A stretch of DNA of 64,000 bases from Acidobacteriaceae bacterium (GTDB lineage: Bacteria > Acidobacteriota > Terriglobia > Bryobacterales > Bryobacteraceae), in contig JAFAYI010000031.1 in the NCBI GenBank assembly GCA_019240475.1, positions 1-64,000 on the forward strand, read 5' to 3'. Positions within the stretch are counted from its first letter, which is position 1. Every line of letters starts with the position of its first letter. Shown here piece after piece: positions 52,181 to 60,521 of the stretch. The notes beneath the pieces were generated by a model that had not been told where the DNA came from, made no database searches, and saw nothing but the letters and a program-made list of their open reading frames with translations. The translations under genes were made by a program, and so were the position numbers.

Positions 52181-52592
52181 GGAGGCCCAGGATGGCTTCG
52201 ATGTCGGAGATGTGCTTCTGACGTTCGGGACCCTGGATGGAGCCAGGGACCAAATTCTTGTATGGAGTGAGCCGCAGCCACGCATCCACTAAATCAGCGG
52301 GATCGATTTCGAGTCCTTCAAGGTAGAATTCTATGTCAGCTTTCTTTCGTTCGAGAGGCTGGCTCACCCATTCTCGAAAGATTTCCTCGTGGATTCGTTT
52401 GAGCCCTTGACTTACACTAATTGTAGATGTATGGTCCGGGCATCCGTAGTATTCATATTGCCCTGTGTCGGGATTGCGAAGGCCGGCGAGAAAAACCATG
52501 CGCCCGTAATAGGTGGGGATAAGTGACAATTCCCGCGTCCAGAGATCTCTCAGGATTTCTGGAACTTGAAACGATGGTCTACCGCTAACCAT
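52137..52592 (-). CDS. Uncharacterised protein (151 residues)
   Basis: The frame encodes a soluble protein starting MVSGRPSFQVPEILRDLWTRE. It has an aromatic segment around TYYGRMVFLAGLRNPDTGQYEYYG, a charged helical part KRIHEEIFREWVSQPLERKKADIEFYLEGL, and a C-terminal part with DPADLVDAWLRLTPYKNLVPG. I do not recognise the family; composition and length argue for a real gene. It is convergent with the HTH/S24-like regulator and overlaps its end by 44 bp. No signal peptide or membrane helix is visible. Confidence 0.65.
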   Translation of the reverse strand: MVSGRPSFQVPEILRDLWTRELSLIPTYYGRMVFLAGLRNPDTGQYEYYGCPDHTSTISVSQGLKRIHEEIFREWVSQPLERKKADIEFYLEGLEIDPADLVDAWLRLTPYKNLVPGSIQGPERQKHISDIEAILGLLKNVYGVSSPDQDA

Positions 52593-52772
52593 GGCGCTGA
52601 ACCTTCATGATACATGGATATGGGCGTCCAGCAAGGGCTGCTAGTACTGCCCGGACTAGAACCGTTCCGTGTCTGGAAAACAACACTGGCTCCAAATTAT
52701 ACCTTCAATTCCACTGATATCGTAGCGGTCAAGTCACGTCACTGGCGTGTCCAATTAGACAAATTGACCTTT

Positions 52773-52898
52773 ATGAAAAAAATAATTCCAGCAGCTTTCC
52801 TTATAATTGCTTTCGCCGGAAGCCTGTTCGCATATCCGCCGTGGCCGGATCCCAACAGTCCGAAGCCACCGACCACCGCTCAAATCACATCGCGCTGA
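52773..52898 (+). CDS. Possible small secreted peptide (41 residues)
   Basis: From ATG 52773 the frame encodes MKKIIPAAFLIIAFAGSLFA, a textbook signal peptide with cleavage after FA. It is followed by a 21-residue proline-rich mature part (YPPWPDPNSPKPPTTAQ and ITSR). No good Shine-Dalgarno precedes it and no homologue is known to me. The frame continues upstream to 52614, but that part looks non-coding. Real expression is uncertain. Confidence 0.4.
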   Translation: MKKIIPAAFLIIAFAGSLFAYPPWPDPNSPKPPTTAQITSR

Positions 52899-52990
52899 CG
52901 GCCTGTCTCTAGGCACATTGAATAGTGGCTCCCGCAGACGGTTGCTCTGCGATATGATTTGCTCTACTATCCAAGACAGCCGAAGAGTAC

Positions 52991-53785
52991 ATGACCGTAA
53001 CGGATATCGCGCAGTATATCAGCGGCGGGTTGGCGCTGGCACTGGTCATGCGCCTTCTACTACTTCGTTTGCACCGGGTATATAAGGTCTTTTGCGCTTT
53101 CCTGTTGTTTGATCTGTTTTCGTCGGCGGTTTTCTTTGTGCTTACGTACGGAAGTTTTGCCCACGCAGACTATCGGATCGTATGGATGGCGCTGCGGCCT
53201 GCCGCATGGATACTGTCTTTGTGGATGGTCTATGCCTTGGTGGATGCAGTGTTAGCCAATTTGCCGGGAATACGGCGGCTTTCGCACAAGATCCTCAACG
53301 GAGCTTTCGTCGGGGCTTTGCTCGTTGCATTGTTGACGGCCGAGCCCGAATACGCAGCCTCGAAACTGGCGGGGTCGACGGATGCCGTTATGCGGGCCTT
53401 GGGAGCGGCATTTGTGATGGAACGGGTGATTTTCATGGCCGCTCTTCTGGTTTTGCTGGCTGTGCTGGCCTTTATCCTCTGGTTTCCGGTTCAAATGCCC
53501 CGAAACCTGGCGGTCTTCAGCATTGGATTCACGGTTTTCTTCTTAGTCACTGCTGCTCTGCTGCTGGCGCGGACTTATCTCCCAGGAGGAAGTCTAAGCC
53601 TGTTTAGCGACATTGCGACCTCGGTGCTTGCGGCGTGCTACGTGTATTGGCTTTTGTTTCTCAACCGGGCCGGTGAGACCAGACCTGTCCGGATGGGTCA
53701 CAGTTGGGGTCCCGCAGAGCAGGGGCGTTTGGTCGGCCAGCTTGAGGCCATGAATACCGCGCTGCTCCGTTCTGTTCGGCGGTAG
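52991..53785 (+). CDS. Seven-helix membrane protein of unknown function
   Basis: The 264-residue protein has about seven hydrophobic helices: roughly 5-25, 32-53, 66-88, 100-118, 137-158, 168-192 and 200-222. A polar C-terminal tail follows (GETRPVRMGHSWGPAEQGR and LEAMNTALLRSVRR). No catalytic or transport motif is evident. Proteins of this size and layout are common conserved hypotheticals in acidobacterial genomes to my recollection. ATG at 52991 follows a weak AAGAG-type site. Neighbours give no hint of function. Confidence 0.72.
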   Translation: MTVTDIAQYISGGLALALVMRLLLLRLHRVYKVFCAFLLFDLFSSAVFFVLTYGSFAHADYRIVWMALRPAAWILSLWMVYALVDAVLANLPGIRRLSHKILNGAFVGALLVALLTAEPEYAASKLAGSTDAVMRALGAAFVMERVIFMAALLVLLAVLAFILWFPVQMPRNLAVFSIGFTVFFLVTAALLLARTYLPGGSLSLFSDIATSVLAACYVYWLLFLNRAGETRPVRMGHSWGPAEQGRLVGQLEAMNTALLRSVRR

Positions 53786-53824
53786 CGAAATTGAGAGAAC
53801 TTCGCCCCCGTTCCTACTCACTAA

Positions 53825-53851
53825 TTGAAACCAAACTCAAAAGGGTATAAA
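53825..53851 (+). promoter_or_regulatory. Putative promoter upstream of the 195-residue membrane protein
   Basis: TTGAAA (53825-53830) and TATAAA (53846-53851) are both good hexamers, but the spacer is only 15 bp. They lie in the 81-bp gap before the frame starting at 53867. Moderate support only. Confidence 0.35.
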
Positions 53852-53866
53852 AACGACTTTTAGGTC

Positions 53867-54454
53867 TTGAAACGGTCTCCGTATTCTAGTACCGTAGACT
53901 CTACGGAGACGAACTTGACTCCAGTACTACTCGTTACCCCAGTACTTCTTTTTGGTTTAACGCTCGCATTCATTGTCCGAGTGGTTATCAAGCTGCAGAG
54001 TGGATTCCGGAAGGAAGAGCTGACCCGGGAGTGGGTCGCCAACTTCTCGATTTCGATCTATCAGCCGATGCAGCGGCTTTTCAGTGAGGAAGATTTTTCG
54101 TTCCTCTCTCGCCAACCTGGGTTCGATCTGGACCTTTATAAGAAATTTCGGCGGGAACGCCTGCGCATTTTTCGACAGTATATGAATCGGCTGATTGGCG
54201 ATTACAACCGATTGCATGAGGCGGCGCGCATGACTCTTGCCGCAACTTCGGCTGCATCTTCGCGGGATCAATCGGAAATGCTGGCGCGCTTGATTAAACT
54301 TAGATTCGACTTCGCTCTTGCGGTAGTCCAGGCGGAAGCGAATTACCTGCTTTGCCGGCTTGGATTTCGAACGCTTGCTGTGCGGGCCGTTGTTCTACGC
54401 CTGGGAGAATTGAGCGCGCAGGTCTCTGCTATTTACGCCACCGAAACGGTTTGA
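53867..54454 (+). CDS. Single-helix membrane protein of unknown function
   Basis: The 195-residue protein has one N-terminal membrane helix (about 19-41: PVLLVTPVLLFGLTLAFIV) and a long helical cytoplasmic or periplasmic part. The latter contains YKKFRRERLRIFRQYMNRLIGDYNRLHE. I recognise no family. The first codon is TTG at 53867; a second TTG at 53915, just before the helix, is an alternative start. Its 3' end overlaps the convergent SprT-like gene by 22 bp. Confidence 0.62.
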   Translation: MKRSPYSSTVDSTETNLTPVLLVTPVLLFGLTLAFIVRVVIKLQSGFRKEELTREWVANFSISIYQPMQRLFSEEDFSFLSRQPGFDLDLYKKFRRERLRIFRQYMNRLIGDYNRLHEAARMTLAATSAASSRDQSEMLARLIKLRFDFALAVVQAEANYLLCRLGFRTLAVRAVVLRLGELSAQVSAIYATETV

Positions 54455-55212
54455 TCACGGGCGCTTCCCTCGCGCTTTTCGCGGGACCTGGAATCGGCGA
54501 AACGCCTCATAATCGTGATCGCTTCCTTGTAATCCTGAAACTCCCGTTCCGTAAGCTTGAATGCCTTTGTATGGACGCAGCGGCGGGCACCCCGGTGTTC
54601 GGTTGGAAATTTGAGGTGTAGCATCTCGTGGAACATGACATACTTCACGAGCAGTTCGGGCGCTTCCACTGAGTCTAAAGCAACGCTCAGCACGATGACG
54701 TGGTGGGATGGGTCGTAATGGCCAAGCGTCGTTTGAGATGGGCGCAGGCTCCAGCCGAGCTCCGGGCACGCCATTAAACCATTGAAATATTGAAAGTTGA
54801 GTTCTTCAAATATCGCACATAGATCGTAAACTCGACCGCGCGGGTCGCGATAGCTCTTGCGGCCACGCTCCTTTTTCGCAGAGTGCAGCGCGCGGCGCAC
54901 GTCGCTGCGGTTCAAGTAACGCCGATATCTGGCGGCAATGGCAGCCGCGAGGGGCTTACGGTAGAGCTTCGAAATGAGAATAAATGCGAGGGCTTCCTGG
55001 ATGGGCGCCGGCGCGTCCTGGAGGAGGTCGCTGATGTCGGCACGAAGATCGCCATTCTCCAGACGGATGCGGCTGTTTGCGTTCGCGTACCTGCGAAAGC
55101 GGACGGTTATGCGCGGAAGGGGTGTTCGAGGCTTGACAGCGCGGAAAACCCGCTCGTAGATCTGTTCTACTGACTCGAAGAACAGAGCAGTCTCGATTTG
55201 CACTTTTCTCAA
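54433..55212 (-). CDS. SprT-like zinc metalloprotease-domain protein
   Basis: The 259-residue protein contains an SprT-like domain (about 125-245). FHEMLHLKFP holds the HExxH zinc motif, the following HTKAF provides the probable third His, and AIFEELNFQYFNGLMACPELGWS is the family N-terminal signature. The first 120 residues are helical and of unknown role. SprT/Spartan relatives cut DNA-bound proteins; the bacterial members are less well known. The start is TTG at 55212, with a GTG at 55203 as alternative. It is divergent from fabH, 128 bp away. Confidence 0.82.
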   Translation of the reverse strand: MRKVQIETALFFESVEQIYERVFRAVKPRTPLPRITVRFRRYANANSRIRLENGDLRADISDLLQDAPAPIQEALAFILISKLYRKPLAAAIAARYRRYLNRSDVRRALHSAKKERGRKSYRDPRGRVYDLCAIFEELNFQYFNGLMACPELGWSLRPSQTTLGHYDPSHHVIVLSVALDSVEAPELLVKYVMFHEMLHLKFPTEHRGARRCVHTKAFKLTEREFQDYKEAITIMRRFADSRSREKREGSARDQTVSVA

Positions 55213-55340
55213 CTATAAAGCATGCGGTGGGGGAGACCTTAGCGAGTGGAAGAGATAGGTCACTTGTACTATGAGAGTTGCCGGGTCGCAGTAATCAGGC
55301 GTCCGCGCTGTAGGTACAGGAAGAAAGGGGCAGCGTTCGC

Positions 55341-56330
55341 GTGCCAAATGCCAAGATCAGCGCCGTCGGGTGCTTTGTACCACCGGACGTCCTCACGAAC
55401 GACGATTTATCCAGGATGGTGGATACCAATGACGAATGGATCGCAACGCGGACTGGTATTCGTGAGCGGCACATAGCTGGGCCCGAGACCGCCACTTCGG
55501 ATATGGCGGTAAAGGCCGCAAGACAGACGTTGGAGAAGGCGGGCATACCGGCGGCGGAGCTGGACGCCATTATTCTGTGCACCGTCACGCCCGACATGTT
55601 GTTTCCCTCGACGGCCTGTCTGGTGCAGGACCAGTTGGGCGCCTCGGGGGCGTGGGGATTCGACCTGATTGCGGCTTGTTCGGGCTTCGTTTACGGAATC
55701 ACGGTGGCCGCGCACCTGGTGAGCGCAGGCACGCACCGCAAGGTGTTGGTGATTGGCGCGGACACAATGTCGCGAATTCTCGACTATACGGATCGCACCA
55801 CGTGTATTCTCTTTGGCGACGGGGCCGGAGCTTTTCTAATTGAGCCGTCGGATTCGCCTAACGAAGGTTTCGTGGGATTCGCCAATGAGATTGACGGTTC
55901 CGGCGCCTGCTTCCTAAATATGCCGGCAGGCGGGAGCCGTCGCCCGGCCAGCGCGGAGACAGTTGCGGAGCGGCAGCATTACGTCAAGCAGGCGGGGCCG
56001 CAGGTCTTTAAGTACGCGGTTCGAAAGATGTCGGAGCTAAGCGAGACCGCGTTGCGGAAATACGGCATAGATCCGCGGGAAGTAAAGATGATGATTCCCC
56101 ACCAGGCGAACAAACGGATCATTGCCGCGACAGCGGAGCGGCTCGGGCTTCCGGAAGAGAACGTGATCGTGAACCTTGATAAGTACGGCAATACGACGGC
56201 GGCCACGATCCCGCTCGCTACGTGGGACGCCTTGGAGCAAGGCCGATTGAAGAAAGGAGACTTGGTTTTATTTGCGGCCGTGGGCGCCGGTTACACCGCC
56301 GGGGTGAATCTGTGGCGTTGGACTTATTAA
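55341..56330 (+). CDS. fabH: Beta-ketoacyl-ACP synthase III
   Basis: This 329-residue thiolase-fold enzyme condenses acetyl-CoA or another acyl-CoA with malonyl-ACP to start fatty-acid synthesis. The triad is Cys113 (AACSGF), His254 (IPHQAN) and Asn284 (YGNTTAA). The C-terminal part GAGYTAGVNLWRW is typical. The start is GTG at 55341 with AAGAAAGGGG upstream. It is isolated from other fab genes, which is common for additional FabH copies, so it might be the main enzyme or a special-purpose copy. Confidence 0.94.
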   Translation: MPNAKISAVGCFVPPDVLTNDDLSRMVDTNDEWIATRTGIRERHIAGPETATSDMAVKAARQTLEKAGIPAAELDAIILCTVTPDMLFPSTACLVQDQLGASGAWGFDLIAACSGFVYGITVAAHLVSAGTHRKVLVIGADTMSRILDYTDRTTCILFGDGAGAFLIEPSDSPNEGFVGFANEIDGSGACFLNMPAGGSRRPASAETVAERQHYVKQAGPQVFKYAVRKMSELSETALRKYGIDPREVKMMIPHQANKRIIAATAERLGLPEENVIVNLDKYGNTTAATIPLATWDALEQGRLKKGDLVLFAAVGAGYTAGVNLWRWTY

Positions 56331-56351
56331 ATCGGTGCGACCCTTAGACGA

Positions 56352-57590
56352 TTATGGAAGGAAGGCGACGGTGCTGGCGCAATAAATGCCCGAGGGCGCG
56401 GCTGTGTACCAACTGGGTTGCTGTATGCCAGGGGGCACGGTGTTACTGGTGATGTGGGCCCAACCGTTTCCGTTGGTCGTGAAGTCGTCCGTGAAGTTGT
56501 TGCCGGAAGACATGGTGGTGAAGTTTGCGCTGCTTGCGGCTAAAGCGGAGATGACAAAGTCGCCCGGCTGAGAAGTAGTGACCGCAGGGCCGGCCGTATT
56601 GTTTGAGACCACATTGCCGGATGCTGTATTCGCCGCATCCGGGTAGCTGGTGGAAAGGCCGGCCACTTCCCAGGTGGCCATTTCGATATGTGTGGGCGAG
56701 CCGGCGAACTGCGGAGTGACAACTGTCGCGCCCGGCTTGGTACTCACGGCATACCAGATTTCGCTCGTCATCGGAGCGTTGGCGGCCCTGGCGCCCCCTG
56801 AAACATAGGTGTTGCCGGCGTTATCAGAGATGGTGCTGACGGACGTTGTTCCGTTGAAAATCAGAGCAACGGCAAGCAGGTGCCCGGTATTAGTAGCCGG
56901 AATCGTGAGACCGCCTCCAGGGTTTACCACATTCGAAGCCTTGTTGACGAGGGTCCATGAGGGCGGGGGCGGCGTACAGGAACAGAATGCGACTGTGCTG
57001 GCGGCATAGGCGCCCGTGGGTGAAGCGGTGTTCCAACTGGCTTGATGGCTGCCAGCTATGTCTCCGTCGCTCGTGATATGCGCCCATCCGTTCCCGTTGG
57101 TCTGGAAATCGTTCGTAAATTCGTTGCTGGTAGTAATCCGGTTAAAGCTTGCAGCTACGGCGAGTAAGTCGGAAATGACGAAGTCTCCGACTTGAGAGGT
57201 GGTTACGGGGGGTCCGGCAGTTTGGTTCATAGTGACGTTGCCGGTGGCTGTGCTCTTGGCGTCTACGGTCACCGAGGGGAGGCCGGATACTTCCCATTCG
57301 GTGACCTCTATGTGGCTTGGAGCGCCGGTAAATTGTGGAGTTATCACGGTCGCGCCGGGTTTTGAGTTGGCTGCATACCAAATTTCGCTTGAGGAGGCGC
57401 CCGTCACTGAACGCGCGCCCGCGGATGCATAGGTATTGCCGGCATTGTCGGTAACGCTAGAGATCGAGGTGGTTCCGTTGAAGATAGTCGCAACCGCGAT
57501 CAGATTTCCCGAGCCGGTCGCCGGAACCGTAAGGCCGCTCCCGGGGTTGACAACATTAGAGGCTTCATTGGCAAGGATCCATGGAGAAGA
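56352..57590 (-). repeat. Two tandem copies encoding a roughly 205-residue domain
   Basis: Copy A covers about 57590-56985 and copy B about 56966-56352 (minus strand). They share, in the same order, ASNVVNPG(S/G)GLT, IFNGTTS, DNAGNTY, SEIWYA, KPGATV, FTGAP/FAGSP, GDFVIS, TNGNGWAHITS and ASTVAF. A short Cys/Pro-rich linker (CSCTPPPP) separates them. Confidence 0.85.
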
Positions 57591-59234
57591 GCCAGTAGTC
57601 TTCGGCCCGAAGATCCAGAGTTGTTGATAACTGCCGACATAGACCATTCCGTTCGCTACCGTAGGTACAGTGTTGGCGTCGGCAGTGATGGTCGAGGGAT
57701 TGGACGGAGAGCCTGTGTTAGGCCAAGTCCCCGCGGGGCCGGACCATAGCTGGGTCAGCGAGCTTCCGGAAGCGGTGCCGTTATAGGCGTGAAGGGTCAA
57801 GTAATCAGGCCCTCCGGTTGGTCTACTGACCGCCCAAACGATTTGGGTATTAGGGACGGTGCCGTTGGATGAGACCGAGGTGAAGAACCCGGGATGCTGC
57901 GGTCCAGAAGTGAAAGAAGGCGTGCTGGCCTCCATGGTCAGGGCGGGTTTTGATCCCGTATTGTTCACCTTCCACGTTTCGGCCTGGAGACCACCGCTGG
58001 TGACGACTCGGTTGATCCCGTCAGATCCCGTGTAATATGATGCTCCGCACCAGCAAGGGCCGATGTTGACATTGTTGGGCAAATCCGGAGTTTGAAGGCC
58101 GCCCATGTTGTCGCGGTTCAAAATGAAATTGCGCCCGTCTTTGCCGGCCGCCACGGCCCAATGCGGAAAAGTTCCCGACTGATCCGGCAATACCATAACG
58201 CCGCCCGCTCCGAAGTCCGTATCGTTTTGATCAAGACCGTAAACGTTATTCGGAGTGAACAGACTCAGTACTTGAGAAAGGTCCCCTTTTACTTGCACCA
58301 CGCTTTCTTGAATTGCGGTGACGCCGTCATAGGTGTTGGGCGGGGGCGGGCTGGTCTTGTCTGAGTTCGAATTTCCGGTGACGAAGTAGATATTGCCAGA
58401 TGAATCCGCGGAAGGGCCATAGCCTGACATCCATATCGACGCCAGGAAGTAACTGTCGGGCGCGGTCGCCTGGGTATCCGTCAATTCGTTTTCCGCCAGA
58501 GGAGTCAATGAGCCGGTGTTCCAACCTAAGACCCAGCCACGCGAGAGGGATGGGCTCAAATCACAGAAGCTACCGAATGTCGCATAAATATTTCCGTTCG
58601 CCTCCAGGAGAGCCGGCCGCTGCCGCTGATAGGTTGCGTTGAAGGTAAATACGGAACCATCAGTAAGTGTATGTGTAGCACTAACTACGGCGGGAGCCAC
58701 ATTGTCGGCAAGCGTACTGGCATTCAGATTGTGGAGCGTGTAAGTCGGACCGCTTTGAGCGCTCGTGTAAGTCATTACATAGATCGAATTCGTGCTCAGA
58801 TCGATAACGGGTGTGCTTGTAATTCCGACGTTAGGTCCATTGAGGGGACAGCCTAACGGCATGTTTACGGGAGCGCCGAGATTCCGTTTCAGCAGGACGG
58901 CGCCGCTTAACCCGTCGATCGCATACACCGTATTGTTTCCGGTTGCGACATAGACGACGGTGTGGGTCCCACCGTTGATGGATTGGTTTGACACCACGAG
59001 CGGCTGCGCATCAACTTGATCGTCCAGAGGAACGGTCGCGATGACGCCGAAAGTGGATGACGTTACGGTAGCCGGCGTGAGAACGGTCTCGGTCGAATTC
59101 CAGCCGGTGCGTTGCGCATCGTTGTGGTAAGTGAGTACGTTTGTACAGCAGAGGGTCTGCGCGTGGGCGGATGTAGCTGCAAACAGGGGAAATAACAGCG
59201 GAGCCGCAGCCAAGCGGACCAGAATTTTCGTCAT
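56352..59234 (-). CDS. Large secreted beta-propeller protein with duplicated C-terminal domain
   Basis: The 960-residue protein has a signal peptide (MTKILVRLAAAPLLF to the SAHA site) and a GGAGG ribosome site eight bases before ATG 59234. Residues about 40-545 resemble a PQQ/quinoprotein-like propeller, with repeats such as TVYAIDGLSGAVLLKRNLG, VYVGSYQQLWIF and HWAVAAGKDGRNFILNRD. The remaining part is a tandem duplication of about 205 residues, each starting ASNVVNPG and containing DNAGNTY, KPGATV, GDFVIS and NGNGWAHIT. I see no anchor, so it is probably extracellular. Function is unknown; adhesion or substrate binding is plausible. An upstream extension of the frame to 59492 is not supported. 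Confidence 0.85.
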   Translation of the reverse strand: MTKILVRLAAAPLLFPLFAATSAHAQTLCCTNVLTYHNDAQRTGWNSTETVLTPATVTSSTFGVIATVPLDDQVDAQPLVVSNQSINGGTHTVVYVATGNNTVYAIDGLSGAVLLKRNLGAPVNMPLGCPLNGPNVGITSTPVIDLSTNSIYVMTYTSAQSGPTYTLHNLNASTLADNVAPAVVSATHTLTDGSVFTFNATYQRQRPALLEANGNIYATFGSFCDLSPSLSRGWVLGWNTGSLTPLAENELTDTQATAPDSYFLASIWMSGYGPSADSSGNIYFVTGNSNSDKTSPPPPNTYDGVTAIQESVVQVKGDLSQVLSLFTPNNVYGLDQNDTDFGAGGVMVLPDQSGTFPHWAVAAGKDGRNFILNRDNMGGLQTPDLPNNVNIGPCWCGASYYTGSDGINRVVTSGGLQAETWKVNNTGSKPALTMEASTPSFTSGPQHPGFFTSVSSNGTVPNTQIVWAVSRPTGGPDYLTLHAYNGTASGSSLTQLWSGPAGTWPNTGSPSNPSTITADANTVPTVANGMVYVGSYQQLWIFGPKTTGSSPWILANEASNVVNPGSGLTVPATGSGNLIAVATIFNGTTSISSVTDNAGNTYASAGARSVTGASSSEIWYAANSKPGATVITPQFTGAPSHIEVTEWEVSGLPSVTVDAKSTATGNVTMNQTAGPPVTTSQVGDFVISDLLAVAASFNRITTSNEFTNDFQTNGNGWAHITSDGDIAGSHQASWNTASPTGAYAASTVAFCSCTPPPPSWTLVNKASNVVNPGGGLTIPATNTGHLLAVALIFNGTTSVSTISDNAGNTYVSGGARAANAPMTSEIWYAVSTKPGATVVTPQFAGSPTHIEMATWEVAGLSTSYPDAANTASGNVVSNNTAGPAVTTSQPGDFVISALAASSANFTTMSSGNNFTDDFTTNGNGWAHITSNTVPPGIQQPSWYTAAPSGIYCASTVAFLP

Positions 59235-59464
59235 GTGTGTTCCTCCGCGCGTCAGACCGGGCTTGCCAGACATCAGCGACCACGGGGCCGGCGGCCGACA
59301 AAGGTGGCCAGTAGCTTTTGAATAAACGATTTCTCGATCATACACGTTAATAATCTTCTTCGCGGCTATTTTGTAACAATTCCGAGTGGTTTTGAGTACT
59401 GGTACCCAGGGGCTAGGGAAAGCCCAGGGCATGGCTTCTCTGTTTTGTTGGATCAGGCTTGCTT

Positions 59465-59896
59465 TCAAATCTTTCCGCGCATGCGGTTCCATACGCGCCG
59501 ATCCCGCTTCGATGGTTTGCCGTCGGTCAGGGTGTCGAGATACGGCATAGATCTGCGCTGCTCGGCCAAGACCGCGCGCAATTGCCTGCTAGCTTCGGTC
59601 TCGGAATAAAGGGTCTGTGCGACCTTCGCGGGCCCCCGCGTATCGGCCACGCGCACAACATCGACCTGGAATTCTCCGCTGTCATTTTTCACCTTTAGAC
59701 GGTCGCCGACACGAATCTCACGCGAAGCTTTCACAGACTGCCCATTGCACTCGATGCGGCCGAGCTCACACGCTTTTACGGCCAGCGCCCGAGTCTTGAA
59801 AAATCGCGCGCCCCACAGCCACTTGTCGATTCTGACGCGGGTTAACTCAGAGGTTCCGCGAGTCGGGTCTTGCGATTGCGCCATGTTGCTGCTCAT
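59465..59896 (-). CDS. S4-domain RNA-binding protein (Hsp15-like)
   Basis: The 143-residue protein has an S4 fold (about 20-75: VRIDKWLWGARFFKTRALAV, GRIECNGQSVKASREIRVGDRLKVK) and a basic C-terminal extension ending KRDRRVWNRMRGKI. This matches Hsp15/HslR and related ribosome-associated proteins that act on stalled large subunits. The first in-frame ATG is used; a second ATG four codons later is possible. It lies 230 bp upstream of the propeller gene on the same strand. Confidence 0.88.
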   Translation of the reverse strand: MSSNMAQSQDPTRGTSELTRVRIDKWLWGARFFKTRALAVKACELGRIECNGQSVKASREIRVGDRLKVKNDSGEFQVDVVRVADTRGPAKVAQTLYSETEASRQLRAVLAEQRRSMPYLDTLTDGKPSKRDRRVWNRMRGKI

Positions 59897-60090
59897 TCGG
59901 CCTCAGCAGTTCGCGAATGCGCTGCGCATGGTAGTCGAAGATGGCATCGAGGTCGCGCCTCACCTTCCAACGATGGAAGCATTCCGCGATGAACCCGATG
60001 GCCGGTGCATATTCCACATGATCCGAAACCAAGGTACCGTTTTGCCTTTTAGAAGGATGATAGTTGTGCCGCCACGCGCCGTATCCCTTT

Positions 60091-60179
60091 AAGTCAGATT
60101 CATTCCACCAACTTTGGATGCAAAATATCGCAGCGGGTTGCGAGAGCGAAATAAAACGAGCTTCATCCAAATCTGACTT
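60091..60179. repeat. Long interrupted inverted repeat before the basic small-protein gene
   Basis: AAGTCAGA (60091-60098) and TTTGGATG (60113-60120) are exact complements of the contiguous string CATCCAAA-TCTGACTT (60164-60179), in the right order for a two-part stem with a 14-base bulge. The region between holds 43 bases. The end lies 11 bp before the ATG at 60191, so it would be a large leader structure close to the ribosome site. It may instead be a protein-binding site. Confidence 0.45.
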
Positions 60180-60190
60180 GTGGAGTTGCC

Positions 60191-60499
60191 ATGACGGAGA
60201 AGAACGATAGATGCTGGCCCGGATATGAGCCCGTCAAGGGAAAGAAAGAGCACGAACAAGGTAGCTGCCGGCCGGCGGCCGAATCAAAACTAACATCGTC
60301 GGAAAAAGAGTACCGGCGCAAGCGCAAGGGTCAGCTCGATAAGTGGCAATCTGAGCATCCGGGCGCCCGCAAATCGGCGGCGCAGCATCTGCACGCACCG
60401 GATGAGAAGGCGCAATCCAAAGTCTCAGAAACGCCTGGGAAGAAAAGTACCAAGAGAAAAAGTACAAAGAGGAAGAGCCCTGCCAAGAAAAGTAGATGA
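60191..60499 (+). CDS. Small protein with histone-H1-like lysine-rich tail
   Basis: The 102-residue protein starts MTEKNDRCWPGYEPVKGKK, a short cysteine-containing motif (CWPGYEPV...GSC) that I recall from small uncharacterised proteins. It ends in a strongly basic tail with GKKSTKRKSTKRKSPAKK, like bacterial histone-H1 tails. Such tails bind nucleic acids without sequence specificity. A GTGGAG ribosome site is at the right distance. The 294-bp gap upstream has no convincing gene, only the inverted repeat. The photolyase frame begins inside or just after this gene. Confidence 0.7.
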   Translation: MTEKNDRCWPGYEPVKGKKEHEQGSCRPAAESKLTSSEKEYRRKRKGQLDKWQSEHPGARKSAAQHLHAPDEKAQSKVSETPGKKSTKRKSTKRKSPAKKSR

Positions 60500-60521
60500 A
60501 CAGTCGGATTCGGCTGCACCT

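Noticed and set aside
59235..59464. Riboswitch in the leader of the secreted propeller gene
   Set aside because: The 230-bp leader has GC-rich stems but I could not match it to the conserved cores of cyclic-di-GMP, cobalamin or SAM switches. A covariance-model scan would be decisive.
59847..60170. Minus-strand frame of 107 codons upstream of the S4-domain gene
   Set aside because: It begins with TTG inside a conspicuous inverted repeat, overlaps the S4-domain gene start by 50 bp and resembles no family I know; the tract is better read as non-coding.
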